In this document: positions 51,392-59,952 of the stretch, piece after piece
Layout of the letters: the number at the start of each line of letters is the position of its first letter
Numbering within the stretch: the first letter of the stretch is position 1
Origin: Pelomonas baiyunensis
GTDB lineage: Bacteria; Pseudomonadota; Gammaproteobacteria; Burkholderiales; Burkholderiaceae_C
NCBI RefSeq assembly: GCF_043555935.1
Contig: NZ_JBIGIB010000002.1
Location: 62,001 to 126,000, forward strand
Length of the DNA stretch: 64,000 bases
Reading direction: 5' to 3'
The notes under the pieces: model-generated
What the model saw: the letters and a program-made list of their open reading frames with translations, nothing else
What the model was told of the DNA's origin: nothing
The model's database searches: none
Made by a program: the position numbers and the translations under genes

Positions 51392-52306
51392 TTATTCGAT
51401 GTTCTGAACCTGCTCGCGCATCTGCTCGATCGCGACCTTCATTTCGACGGAAATATTCGTCAACTCCAGCGCGGCCGACTTCGAGCCCAGGGTATTGGCC
51501 TCGCGGTGCAATTCCTGGATCAGGAAATCCAGCCGTTTGCCCAATTCCCCGCCTTTTTTGAGCAGGCGCGTGAGTTCGTCCAGGTGCGCGCGCAGCCGCC
51601 CCAGTTCCTCTGCCACGTCGATGCGGATGGCGAAGGCCGCGGCCTCGTTCAAGGCGCGCTCCTGCAAGGCTTCCTGGGGGACGGACGTGGCGCCGCCCGT
51701 GCTGGCCAGGGCTTCCTGCCAGCGCTCCAGAAAGCGTTGCTGTTGGCGTGCCACCACGGCGGGCAGCAGCGGTTCGGCTTCGTCGGCCAGTTGGCGCAGG
51801 CGTTGGATGCGCTCTTGCAAGATGGCCACCAGCTTGGCGCCCTCTCGCTCTCGGGCGTCCGCCAGGCCTTGGACGCAGGCCTGCGCCGCCTCCAGCGTGG
51901 CAGCGTCCAGCGCCACGGGCGTGGCCCCGCCGCTCTTGCACCAGTTCAAGGCTTCGTGAACGGACAGCGGCGCCGCTTGCGGCAGCCAGGCTCGCACCTT
52001 GGATTCGAGGTTGGCCAATCGGTTCAGCTGGTCTGGCTGGGGGCTGGGCCACGCGCCGTCGCTGTCTTTCTGCGTGTTAATCCGCAGTTCGATCTTGCCG
52101 CGCTTGAATCGTGCGGCAATCAGTTCACGCAGTTGAGGTTCCAGGCCGCGCAGCTCTTCCGGCATGCGCATGGACAAGTCCAGAAATCGTCCGTTGACGG
52201 ACCGCAATTCAACGCTGACGGACGCAGACTGTGACGGGTTGCCGTCGTCGGCTTTAGGGGGTTGTGCCAGGGAATTGGCATACCCGGTCATGCTGTAGAC
52301 TGGCAT
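51392..52306 (-). CDS. yicC: YicC-family endoribonuclease
   Basis: 304 residues from the ATG at 52306 (MPVYSMTGYAN), the family start, though the frame extends upstream. YicC_N (SVELRSVNGRFLDLSMRMPEEL in pieces) and the C-terminal DUF1732 (ELGRLRAHLDELTRLLKKGGELGKRLDFLIQELHREANTLGSK in pieces). E. coli YicC takes part in RNA turnover. First gene of the yicC-gmk-rpoZ-spoT run; the divergent kinase gene begins 31 bases away. Confidence 0.93.
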   Translation of the reverse strand: MPVYSMTGYANSLAQPPKADDGNPSQSASVSVELRSVNGRFLDLSMRMPEELRGLEPQLRELIAARFKRGKIELRINTQKDSDGAWPSPQPDQLNRLANLESKVRAWLPQAAPLSVHEALNWCKSGGATPVALDAATLEAAQACVQGLADAREREGAKLVAILQERIQRLRQLADEAEPLLPAVVARQQQRFLERWQEALASTGGATSVPQEALQERALNEAAAFAIRIDVAEELGRLRAHLDELTRLLKKGGELGKRLDFLIQELHREANTLGSKSAALELTNISVEMKVAIEQMREQVQNIE

Positions 52307-52337
52307 TTCGCACTCGCAAAACAGACAAAACGCGATT

Positions 52338-53306
52338 ATGTCCAAGCCGAAGCCGGCGCCCTTGCCAGCAGGCACGGTGGTTGGGGGCTACCAGATCATC
52401 AAGCGACTGGCGGCGGGAGGTTTCGGCGTCGTCTATCTCGCCGAGGATCCCGACCATCACCTGGTCGCGCTGAAGGAATACCTGCCCTCATCCCTGGCCG
52501 AACGTTCGCCCGGTGAATTGACGCCGCGGGTGAAGCCGGAGAAACAGCCGTTGTACCGGCTGGGGCTGAAGAGCTTCTTCGAGGAAGGCCGCTCGCTGGC
52601 GCAGATTTCGCACCCCAGCGTGGTTTCGGTGCTGAACTTCCTGCGCGAGAACGAAACCGTCTACATGGTCATGAACTACCTGCAAGGGGACACCCTGCAG
52701 GACTTCATCGTGACCGCGCGCGATCTGAAACGCGACAAGGTGTTCCGCGAGTCCACCATCCGCAGCCTCTTCGACGAGATCCTGCGTGGCTTGCGCATCG
52801 TGCATCAGCACAAGATGCTGCACCTGGACATCAAGCCGGCCAACATCTTCATCACGAACGACAACAAGGCCGTGCTGTTGGACTTTGGCGCCGCGCGTGA
52901 AGTGCTGAGCAAGGAAGGCAACTTCATCCGCCCGATGTACACGCCGGGCTTCGCCGCACCGGAGATGTACCGCCGCGATGGCTCGCTGGGCCCTTGGACG
53001 GACATCTACGCCATCGGCGCGTGCATTTACGCCTGCATGCAGGGCTACCCGCCCAACGATGCCCCGCAGCGCCTGGACAAGGACCGCCTGTCGCTGAGCT
53101 TGTCGCGGCTGCGCAATGTGTACTCCGACAACCTGCTGGAAGTGACCGAATGGTGCATGTCGCTGGACGCCTTGTCGCGCCCGCAAAGCGTGTTCGCCTT
53201 GCAAAAGGAACTGGCGCGGGAGACCGAGCGCCGCTACACCAAGCTGTCGTTCAGTGAGCGACTGAAGCTGCAACTCGAGAACCTCAAGTCCGGAGCGAAG
53301 GCATGA
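52338..53306 (+). CDS. Hanks-type serine/threonine protein kinase
   Basis: 322 residues, a single kinase domain without membrane segment. The Gly loop is LAAGGFGVVY (24-33), the ATP lysine K46 (LKEYL), the catalytic loop HLDIKPAN (162-169, D164) and the metal site DFG (D182). The usual Arg before the catalytic Asp is replaced by Leu (HLD for HRD), so activation-loop phosphorylation may not control it. APE is conserved in GFAAPEMY. Its stop overlaps the phosphatase start as ATGA. Confidence 0.92.
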   Translation: MSKPKPAPLPAGTVVGGYQIIKRLAAGGFGVVYLAEDPDHHLVALKEYLPSSLAERSPGELTPRVKPEKQPLYRLGLKSFFEEGRSLAQISHPSVVSVLNFLRENETVYMVMNYLQGDTLQDFIVTARDLKRDKVFRESTIRSLFDEILRGLRIVHQHKMLHLDIKPANIFITNDNKAVLLDFGAAREVLSKEGNFIRPMYTPGFAAPEMYRRDGSLGPWTDIYAIGACIYACMQGYPPNDAPQRLDKDRLSLSLSRLRNVYSDNLLEVTEWCMSLDALSRPQSVFALQKELARETERRYTKLSFSERLKLQLENLKSGAKA

Positions 53307-54202
53307 GGTTCGCTGTCTTCCAGGTCAGCCGCCGTGGCGGCCGCGAGACCAATGAAGACCGCATGGGCTACTGCTACACCAGCGAAGCCGGTCTGTTTGC
53401 TCTGGCCGATGGCATGGGTGGCCACCCCGAGGGTGAAGTGGCGGCGCAAATTGCGCTGCAAACCTTGGCCGCGCTGTTCCAGCAAGATGCTCGCCCCGCG
53501 ATCGAAGACCCACAGCGGTTTTTGCAAGACAGCATCGTCATCGCCCACCAGCAACTGCTGCGCTACGCCGACAGCAAAGACCTGTCCGACACCCCGCGCA
53601 CCACGGTCGTGGCCTGCATCCTGCAAGGCAACCAGGCATGGTGGGCGCACTGCGGCGATTCGCGGCTGTATCTGGTGCGCCAAGGCAAGCTCATCGCCCG
53701 CACCCGAGACCATTCGTACTCGGAACTTCAAGAAGCGCTGGGCCGCACCTCGCGCCCCGGTGAGGCCTTCAACCGCAACGTGCTCTTCACGTGCCTGGGC
53801 AGCCCGGGCAACCCCATGGTGGACTGCCAGGGTCCCTTGATCCTGGAACAGGGCGACCGCCTGCTGCTGTGCTCGGACGGTCTCTGGGGCAGCGTGGAAG
53901 ATTTCGAAATCGTCCAGCAACTCGCCGACCTCGGCATTGGCGAGGCCGTGCCCGAGTTGGTGGAGCAGGCGCTTCGCCGCGGCGGCGAGCGCAGCGACAA
54001 CGTGACCGCATTGGCCGTCGAGTGGGAAAGCGATGGCGACCCCGGCGGCGACACGACACAGAACCTCGGCAACTCCGGGTTCGCGTCCACCATCCAGGGC
54101 GCCCTGGATGCCGACTTGGTGGCTGGCATGGATGACGAAGAGATCGAGCGCTCGGTGCGCGAGATCAATGAAGTCATTCGCGAACGCGCCAGCCGCCGCT
54201 AA
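53303..54202 (+). CDS. PP2C-family serine/threonine phosphatase
   Basis: 299 residues. The metal-binding motifs are all present: RETNEDRMG, ALADGMGGHPEG, AHCGDSRLYLV, LLCSDGLWGSV and RSDNVTALAVEW. The acidic C-terminal tail of about 60 residues is outside the core. It presumably reverses the action of the coupled kinase; targets are unknown. The pair sits before rph-rdgB-hemW, an arrangement common in Burkholderiales. Confidence 0.92.
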   Translation: MRFAVFQVSRRGGRETNEDRMGYCYTSEAGLFALADGMGGHPEGEVAAQIALQTLAALFQQDARPAIEDPQRFLQDSIVIAHQQLLRYADSKDLSDTPRTTVVACILQGNQAWWAHCGDSRLYLVRQGKLIARTRDHSYSELQEALGRTSRPGEAFNRNVLFTCLGSPGNPMVDCQGPLILEQGDRLLLCSDGLWGSVEDFEIVQQLADLGIGEAVPELVEQALRRGGERSDNVTALAVEWESDGDPGGDTTQNLGNSGFASTIQGALDADLVAGMDDEEIERSVREINEVIRERASRR

Positions 54203-54215
54203 CTTCCGAACACCC

Positions 54216-54938
54216 ATGACCCAGACTTACCTGCGCAGCGCTGGCCGCGCTGCCAATCAATTGCGCCCGGTTCGCATCACCCGGGGCTTCACCGTGCATG
54301 CAGAGGGCTCGGTGCTGATCGAGTTCGGCGCCACCCGCGTGCTGTGCACCGCCTCGGTGGAGGAGCGCGTGCCGCCGCACAAGCGCGGCTCGGGCGAGGG
54401 CTGGGTGACGGCCGAATACGGCATGCTGCCGCGCGCCACCCACACGCGCAGCGACCGTGAAGCGGCCAAGGGCAAGCAAAGCGGCCGCACGCAGGAAATT
54501 CAACGCCTGATCGGCCGTTCGCTGCGCGCGGTGTTCGACCTCTCCAAGCTGGGCGAGCGCACGCTGACGCTGGATTGCGACGTGATCCAGGCGGACGGCG
54601 GCACGCGCACCGCCGCCATCACGGGCGCCTTCGTCGCGGCCCGTGACGCGGTGAATCGCCTGCTGGCCGACGGCAAGATCACCGAGTCGCCCATCAAGGA
54701 CGCCGTGGCCGCGATCTCGGTGGGCATCGTCAACGGTGTGCCGCTGCTGGACCTCGAGTACACGGAAGACTCCGCCTGCGACACCGACATGAACGTCGTG
54801 ATGACCGGCGCCGGGGGCTTTGTGGAACTGCAAGGCACCGCCGAAGGCGTGGTGTTCTCGCGCGACGAAATGAACGCGCTGCTGGACTTGGCCGATCAAG
54901 GCATTCGCCAGCTCATCGACTTGCAGAGCCGCGCATGA
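54216..54938 (+). CDS. rph: Rph, ribonuclease PH
   Basis: 240 residues, full length, so not the truncated form of E. coli K-12. Family motifs are EGSVLIEFGATRVLCTASVEE in pieces, HTRSDREAAKGKQSGRTQEIQRLIGRSLRA in pieces and DCDVIQADGGTRTAAITGA. It trims the 3' ends of tRNA precursors with phosphate. The chosen ATG is the first plausible one after the phosphatase stop. Coupled to rdgB by ATGA. Confidence 0.97.
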   Translation: MTQTYLRSAGRAANQLRPVRITRGFTVHAEGSVLIEFGATRVLCTASVEERVPPHKRGSGEGWVTAEYGMLPRATHTRSDREAAKGKQSGRTQEIQRLIGRSLRAVFDLSKLGERTLTLDCDVIQADGGTRTAAITGAFVAARDAVNRLLADGKITESPIKDAVAAISVGIVNGVPLLDLEYTEDSACDTDMNVVMTGAGGFVELQGTAEGVVFSRDEMNALLDLADQGIRQLIDLQSRA

Positions 54939-55540
54939 AGCTCGTGCTCGCGTCGAACAACGCGAAGAAGCTGGTGGAGCTGCAGGCGCTGTTCGCGCCG
55001 CTGGGCATTGAGCTCGTCACCCAGGGCAGCTTGGGCATCGGCGAGGCCGAGGAGCCGTTCAACAGCTTCGTCGAGAACGCACTGGCCAAGGCCCGGCACG
55101 CGTCGCGCGAAAGCGGCCTGCCGGCCCTGGCTGACGATTCGGGCCTGAGTGTGGATGCCTTGGGCGGCGCGCCCGGCGTGCGTTCCGCTCGTTACGCGCT
55201 GGATGCCGGTGGCGAGAAAAGCGACGCAGCCAACAACGCCCGCTTGCTGCAGGTGCTGGCCGGGGAGGCGGATCGCCGTGCGCGTTTCGTGTGTGCCTTG
55301 GTGGCCGTGCGCAGCGACGCCGACCCCGAGCCGCTGGTGGCCATGGGCCGCTGGATGGGTGAAATCCTGACCGAGCCGCACGGCGCGGGGGGCTTTGGCT
55401 ACGACCCCCTCATGCACATCCCGTCGATGGGGGCGAGCGTGGCGGCCTTGTCGGCTGACGTGAAGAACCGTCACAGCCACCGGGCGTTGGCGGCGCAGCA
55501 ACTGATCGCGCAGTTCCGCGAGGTCTGGCACCTCGGTTGA
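54935..55540 (+). CDS. rdgB: RdgB/HAM1-type non-canonical purine NTP pyrophosphatase
   Basis: 201 residues: LASNNAKKLVEL, SFVENALAKARHASRESGLPALADDSGLSVDAL in pieces, GGFGYDPLMHIP and KNRHSHRALA. It removes dITP, XTP and similar bases from the nucleotide pool. Confidence 0.97.
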   Translation: MKLVLASNNAKKLVELQALFAPLGIELVTQGSLGIGEAEEPFNSFVENALAKARHASRESGLPALADDSGLSVDALGGAPGVRSARYALDAGGEKSDAANNARLLQVLAGEADRRARFVCALVAVRSDADPEPLVAMGRWMGEILTEPHGAGGFGYDPLMHIPSMGASVAALSADVKNRHSHRALAAQQLIAQFREVWHLG

Positions 55541-55545
55541 CCCGC

Positions 55546-56730
55546 ATGGCGGACTTGCTGCACCTCATGCGCCCGGGCACGCTGCAACTGCCGGCGCTGC
55601 CGCCACTGGCGCTGTACGTGCACCTGCCGTGGTGCCTGCGCAAGTGCCCGTACTGCGACTTCAACTCCCACGAGGTGCGGGGCGGCGCACTGGCGCCTGA
55701 CACGGCCCAGGCCTACCTGGCCGCGTTGCGGGCCGACCTGGAGGCTGCGTTGCCGCTGGTGTGGGGGCGGCCGGTGGTGAGCATCTTCATCGGCGGCGGC
55801 ACGCCCAGCCTGTTCAACCCCGACGAGGTGGGGCAGCTGATTTCCGACATCCGCGCACGCTTGCCGCTGGAGCCGGGTTGCGAGATCACGCTGGAGGCCA
55901 ATCCCGGCACATTCGAGCGAGAGCGGTTCAAGGGCTTTCGGGCTGCTGGCGTCACGCGCCTGTCGGTGGGCGTGCAGAGCTTTGACGACGGGCAGTTGAA
56001 GGCGCTGGGCCGCGTGCACAGCGCTGCGCAGGCGCGCGAGGCCTTGGCCGAGGCCGCACAGGCGTTCGACACCTTCAACCTGGACCTGATGTACGCCCTG
56101 CCAGGTCAGAGCCTGGATGACTTGGCGCAGGAGTTGGACACGGCCCTGAGTTTTCGGCCGCCGCATCTGTCCATCTACCACCTCACCATCGAGCCCAACA
56201 CGGTGTTCGCCACGCGCACGCCGGCCGGGCTGCCGGACCCCGACCTGGCCAGCGACATGCTGGACCTCATCACCGCCAAGACGGCGGCTCAGGGCCTGCA
56301 GCGGTACGAGGTGTCGGCCTATGCGCAGGCGGGGCACCGGTGCCAACACAACCTGAACTACTGGCAGTTCGGCGATTACCTCGGCATTGGCGCGGGCGCG
56401 CACACCAAGCTGAGCTTCCCCCATCGTGTGCTGCGCCAGGTTCGCTGGCGCGAGCCGGCTGCTTACATGGCCCAGGCCGAGAAAGTCAGCAACGAGCATG
56501 AGGTGGCTCGCAAGGACTTGCCGTTCGAGTTCATGCTGAATGCGCTGCGCCTGAAAGAGGGTGTGACCGTGACCCAGTTCCTGGAGCGCACGGGCTTGCC
56601 GCTGTCGGCCATCGCCACCGGCCTGGACCAGGCGCGCGGGCGCGGTCTGCTGTCGCCCGACCTGGCTCGCATTCAGCCCACCGAGCGTGGGTTCGACTTC
56701 TTGAGCGACCTGCAGCAGTTGTTCCTTTAG
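55546..56730 (+). CDS. hemW: HemW, radical-SAM heme chaperone (older name: oxygen-independent coproporphyrinogen oxidase-like)
   Basis: 394 residues from the ATG at 55546; a TTG three codons earlier overlaps rdgB. The 4Fe-4S motif is C30-x3-C34-x2-C37 in HLPWCLRKCPYCDF, lacking the extra Cys of HemN, which identifies HemW. GGGTPSLF and the C-terminal HemN_C-like domain are present. It follows rdgB directly and is probably part of its transcript. Confidence 0.94.
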   Translation: MADLLHLMRPGTLQLPALPPLALYVHLPWCLRKCPYCDFNSHEVRGGALAPDTAQAYLAALRADLEAALPLVWGRPVVSIFIGGGTPSLFNPDEVGQLISDIRARLPLEPGCEITLEANPGTFERERFKGFRAAGVTRLSVGVQSFDDGQLKALGRVHSAAQAREALAEAAQAFDTFNLDLMYALPGQSLDDLAQELDTALSFRPPHLSIYHLTIEPNTVFATRTPAGLPDPDLASDMLDLITAKTAAQGLQRYEVSAYAQAGHRCQHNLNYWQFGDYLGIGAGAHTKLSFPHRVLRQVRWREPAAYMAQAEKVSNEHEVARKDLPFEFMLNALRLKEGVTVTQFLERTGLPLSAIATGLDQARGRGLLSPDLARIQPTERGFDFLSDLQQLFL

Positions 56731-56765
56731 GCCGGCGCCCGTTGCCGGGAGGAAAGCCCGCCGGT

Positions 56766-57689
56766 TCAGGCCAGGCCGGCTGCCTCGTTCAGGCGTTGTT
56801 GCAGGGCGGCAAATTCGGCGTGCAGCCAGTCGCAGAACATGCGCACGGCGGGGTCGTCCCGCAGCGCTTCGGGGTAGACGACGTGGTAGTCGCGTCCGAC
56901 GTCGAAGTCCAGCTCCTGCGTGGCCACGCGCACCAGGCGGCCGTCCAGCAATGCATCGCCCGCCATCAACTCGCGGGCCAGGGCCACGCCCATGCCCTGC
57001 TCGGCGGCTTGCAGCAGCACGCCGGCGTCATTGAAGCTGGCCACCACCACCGGTGCCACCGGCAGGCCGGCCAACGCGAACCATTGCCGCCACACGTCCA
57101 CATCGTCCAGCAGCGGTTGCTGGGCCAGGGCCTGCAAGGGCTGGCCGATCAGGCGGTGCGCCAGGGCGGGCGCCGCCACGGCAATCAGGGGCGAATGGAA
57201 CAGCTTTTCGTGCACCAGCCCGGGCCACGGCCCACGGCCCACGCGCAGGCCGACCTGGTAGCCCTCGCGTTCCAGGTCCATCACTTGATGGCCGGTGTGC
57301 AGGTCCAGGGTGATGTGCGGCTGCAGGGCTTGCCAACGGGGCAGGCGGGGCATCAGCCAGCGCTGGGCCAGTGAGGGCAGGGAGGTCACGCGCAGCAGGC
57401 GGGCCTGCTGCCCGTGCGCCTGGCCGGCTGCCAGCAGCCCGGCTTGCAGTTCCGCAAACATCTTGCTGACCGCCCGTTGCAGCGCCTGGCCGGCGGGGTT
57501 CAGGCGCAGGCGCCGGCCCTGCCGGGTGAAGAGTTCAAAGCCCAGCTGGGCTTCGAGGCCGCGAATCTGCTGGCTGATGGCGCTGTGCGTGAGGTGCAGG
57601 CTTTCGGCCGCTGCACGGAGGTTTTCGGTCTGCGCGGCCGCTCGGAACGCGGCCAGGTACTGCAGCGGGAAGCGGTCGAGCGAGGTCAT
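56766..57689 (-). CDS. LysR-family regulator, GcvA-like
   Basis: 307 residues from the ATG at 57689 (MTSLDRFPLQYLAAF); the frame extends 34 codons upstream but without family similarity. The winged helix-turn-helix (AAAESLHLTHSAISQQIRGLEAQLGFELFTRQGRRLRL in pieces) is followed by a periplasmic-binding-like effector domain. The ISQQIRxLE wording and effector domain are GcvA-like. Divergent from the small secreted protein gene 94 bases away, a likely target. Confidence 0.88.
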   Translation of the reverse strand: MTSLDRFPLQYLAAFRAAAQTENLRAAAESLHLTHSAISQQIRGLEAQLGFELFTRQGRRLRLNPAGQALQRAVSKMFAELQAGLLAAGQAHGQQARLLRVTSLPSLAQRWLMPRLPRWQALQPHITLDLHTGHQVMDLEREGYQVGLRVGRGPWPGLVHEKLFHSPLIAVAAPALAHRLIGQPLQALAQQPLLDDVDVWRQWFALAGLPVAPVVVASFNDAGVLLQAAEQGMGVALARELMAGDALLDGRLVRVATQELDFDVGRDYHVVYPEALRDDPAVRMFCDWLHAEFAALQQRLNEAAGLA

Positions 57690-57783
57690 CTTGGTAGGTT
57701 TGGCTGCCCAGCCAATGAAGATTTCAGCGTTTTGCGCGGGCTCATTGGGTGCATAGGATAACCAGCAAACCCAAGGAGTGACC

Positions 57784-58107
57784 ATGCACACGTTGAATCA
57801 CTGGACCCCGTTGCTGCTGGCGCCGATGTTGTTGACCGCCGCCCTGAGCGCTCAAGCGTTCAGCGACGAGAACGCGGAGGCGAAAGAGGTGGCGAAAGCG
57901 GTGGCGGACCGTCGTGCCGCAGCTCGCGTGGTGGTGCCTGACCCGGCCGGCGTGCCGCGCCGGGTGGTGTGGGTGCCGCCGTCGCCCAAGCGGCTGGATG
58001 GATTCAGGCCCTGGACGGCGGATGAGGCACTGCCAACCGCAGACCACACCCTGCGGCTGGCAGCAGCTTCGAGCGCGGCCAGCGGAATCCTGGCGAAGTC
58101 GCGCTGA
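57784..58107 (+). CDS. Small secreted protein of unknown function
   Basis: 107 residues from the ATG at 57784 with AAGGAG six bases upstream. A signal peptide (LLLAPMLLTAALSAQAF) is followed by a charged helical stretch (DENAEAKEVAKAVADRRAAARVVV) and a Pro-rich basic part. I do not recognise a family. No cysteine and no lipobox. Confidence 0.6.
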   Translation: MHTLNHWTPLLLAPMLLTAALSAQAFSDENAEAKEVAKAVADRRAAARVVVPDPAGVPRRVVWVPPSPKRLDGFRPWTADEALPTADHTLRLAAASSAASGILAKSR

Positions 58108-58188
58108 TCGGTTGCGTCAAGCCGCTGCGGCCCAGCCCAGCCAGCGCCAGCGGGGCAAGACGCGGCGCTGCCACCGCGCAGCTGGGGG

Positions 58189-59277
58189 TCAGACGCGGTT
58201 CAGCGAGATGCCGGACGTGGCGCGCAGGCGCTCCAGCACCTTGGTGGCGATCTGGTTCAGCGGCAGCACTTCGTCGGCCGCCCCAGCAGCGATGGCCTCA
58301 CGCGGCATGCCGAACACGACGCAGCTCGCTTCGTCCTGGCAGTAGTTGTATGAGCCCGCGTCCTTCATCACCTTCATGGCGCGTGCACCATCGGCGCCCA
58401 TGCCGGTCAGCATGATGCCGATCGCGTTTTGCCCCACCACCTTGGCAGCTGACAGGAACAGGGCCTCCACCGAGGGCTTGTGCCGGTTGATGGGTTCGCC
58501 GTCTTGCACCCGGGCGATGTAGTTCGCACCACTTCGCTCCACCGTCAGGTGGAAGCCGCCCGGGGCGATGTAGCCGTGGCCCGGCAAGATGCGCTCGCCG
58601 TCCTGGGCCTCTTTCACGCGGATCTTGCACAGCCCGTCCAGCCGCGCGGCGTAGCTCTTGGTGAAGCCGGGCGGCATGTGCTGCGTGATGACCACCGCCG
58701 GACTGTCGGCCGGCAGGTTGATCAGCACATCCTTGGTGGCTTCCGTGCCTCCGGTGGACGCGCCGATGAAGATCAGCTTTTCAGTGGACGCCTTGCCCAG
58801 GCTGGCCATGGTGACGGCCTTGACTGGCGCGGCCGGTGCAGCGCCCGGTGCCGGCGCGGCATGCGCCCGGCGGATGTGGGCCTTGGCGGCGATGCGGATC
58901 TTGTCGGTGATGTCCTGCGCCAGCAGGCGGATGCCGTCGGCCACGCCGATCTTGGGCTTGGCGACGAAGTCCACGGCGCCCAGTTCCAGCGCCTTGAGCG
59001 TGACCTCGGCGCCGCGCTCGGTCAGCGTGGACACCATCACCACCGGCATCGGGCGCAGCCGCATCAGGCGGGAGAGGAAATCTAGCCCGTCCATGCGCGG
59101 CATTTCCACGTCCAGCGTGATGACGTCGGGGTTGAGGTTGCGGATCATCTCGCGGGCCACGAGCGGGTCGGCGGCTGCGCCGATGCATTCCATGTCCGTT
59201 TGACGGTTGATGATTTCGGTGAGGATGGAGCGCACCAGCGCCGAATCGTCCACCACCACGACCTTGGTCTTGGCCAT
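58189..59277 (-). CDS. cheB: CheB, chemotaxis protein-glutamate methylesterase/deamidase
   Basis: 362 residues: an N-terminal receiver domain (VVVVDDSALVRSIL; phospho-acceptor Asp in ITLDVEMPRMDG; Lys in VAKP) and a linker, then the methylesterase domain with the Ser in IGASTGGTEA, His in TQHMPPGFT and Asp in LTGMGADGA. It demethylates receptors during adaptation and also deamidates receptor glutamines. Twelve bases after cheD. Confidence 0.96.
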   Translation of the reverse strand: MAKTKVVVVDDSALVRSILTEIINRQTDMECIGAAADPLVAREMIRNLNPDVITLDVEMPRMDGLDFLSRLMRLRPMPVVMVSTLTERGAEVTLKALELGAVDFVAKPKIGVADGIRLLAQDITDKIRIAAKAHIRRAHAAPAPGAAPAAPVKAVTMASLGKASTEKLIFIGASTGGTEATKDVLINLPADSPAVVITQHMPPGFTKSYAARLDGLCKIRVKEAQDGERILPGHGYIAPGGFHLTVERSGANYIARVQDGEPINRHKPSVEALFLSAAKVVGQNAIGIMLTGMGADGARAMKVMKDAGSYNYCQDEASCVVFGMPREAIAAGAADEVLPLNQIATKVLERLRATSGISLNRV

Positions 59278-59289
59278 GGATGTCTCCTG

Positions 59290-59949
59290 TCAGAACAAGT
59301 CGATGGAGCCGCCGCTGCTGGCGACCGGCTGCACCTTCTGGATCGCGGCCTTGTCCTGTTGGACCAAGGCGTCCGTGTTTGTGGGGGCCAGTCGTTTGAC
59401 CATGGCCTTGCCGCTGGCCGGCAGGAAGCACACCTTGCGGGGGTACACGTCCATCACGTCCTTGGACACGATGGGAATGCGCTCCAGCTTCAGGAAGTCG
59501 ATGACGAAGTTGGTGTTGCGCTCGCCCACGTTCAGCGAGTTCATGCCCGAAATCACGGCGCCGCCGCCGAAGATCTTGGCCTCCATGCGGCTCTTGCTCG
59601 CGCCGCGCTTCATCATTTCGTTGATCAGCAGTTCCATCGCGAACGAGCCGTAGCGGCCCGAGTCGCCGTTGCCCTCGGGCAGCATGAAGTGGTTCATGCC
59701 CCCCACCTTGGCCACGCGGTCCCACAGGCATGCGGCGATGCACGAACCCAGCGTGGTCATGACCAGCAGGTCTTCCTGATCCACAAAGTATTCGCCGGGC
59801 AGGATCTTGACCGCTGCGTTCTTGAAGTGCGCGTCGTAGAAGAAGAACGACGCCTCACCCTGCTTGCGCGGTTGCGCCTTGAGCTGGTTGACCTTGGCCA
59901 GCGCGGCTGGGTTGCCGAGGGTCGATGCGGAAGCGAGGGGGGTGCTCAT
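59290..59949 (-). CDS. cheD: CheD, chemoreceptor glutamine deamidase
   Basis: 219 residues. The catalytic Cys lies in TTLGSCIAACLWD and the His in GGMNHFMLPE; the Thr is in the same family region. An N-terminal extension of about 30 residues precedes the fold, and a C-terminal tail ends GGSIDLF. Between cheR and cheB with gaps of 3 and 12 bases. Confidence 0.95.
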   Translation of the reverse strand: MSTPLASASTLGNPAALAKVNQLKAQPRKQGEASFFFYDAHFKNAAVKILPGEYFVDQEDLLVMTTLGSCIAACLWDRVAKVGGMNHFMLPEGNGDSGRYGSFAMELLINEMMKRGASKSRMEAKIFGGGAVISGMNSLNVGERNTNFVIDFLKLERIPIVSKDVMDVYPRKVCFLPASGKAMVKRLAPTNTDALVQQDKAAIQKVQPVASSGGSIDLF

Positions 59950-59952
59950 GGA

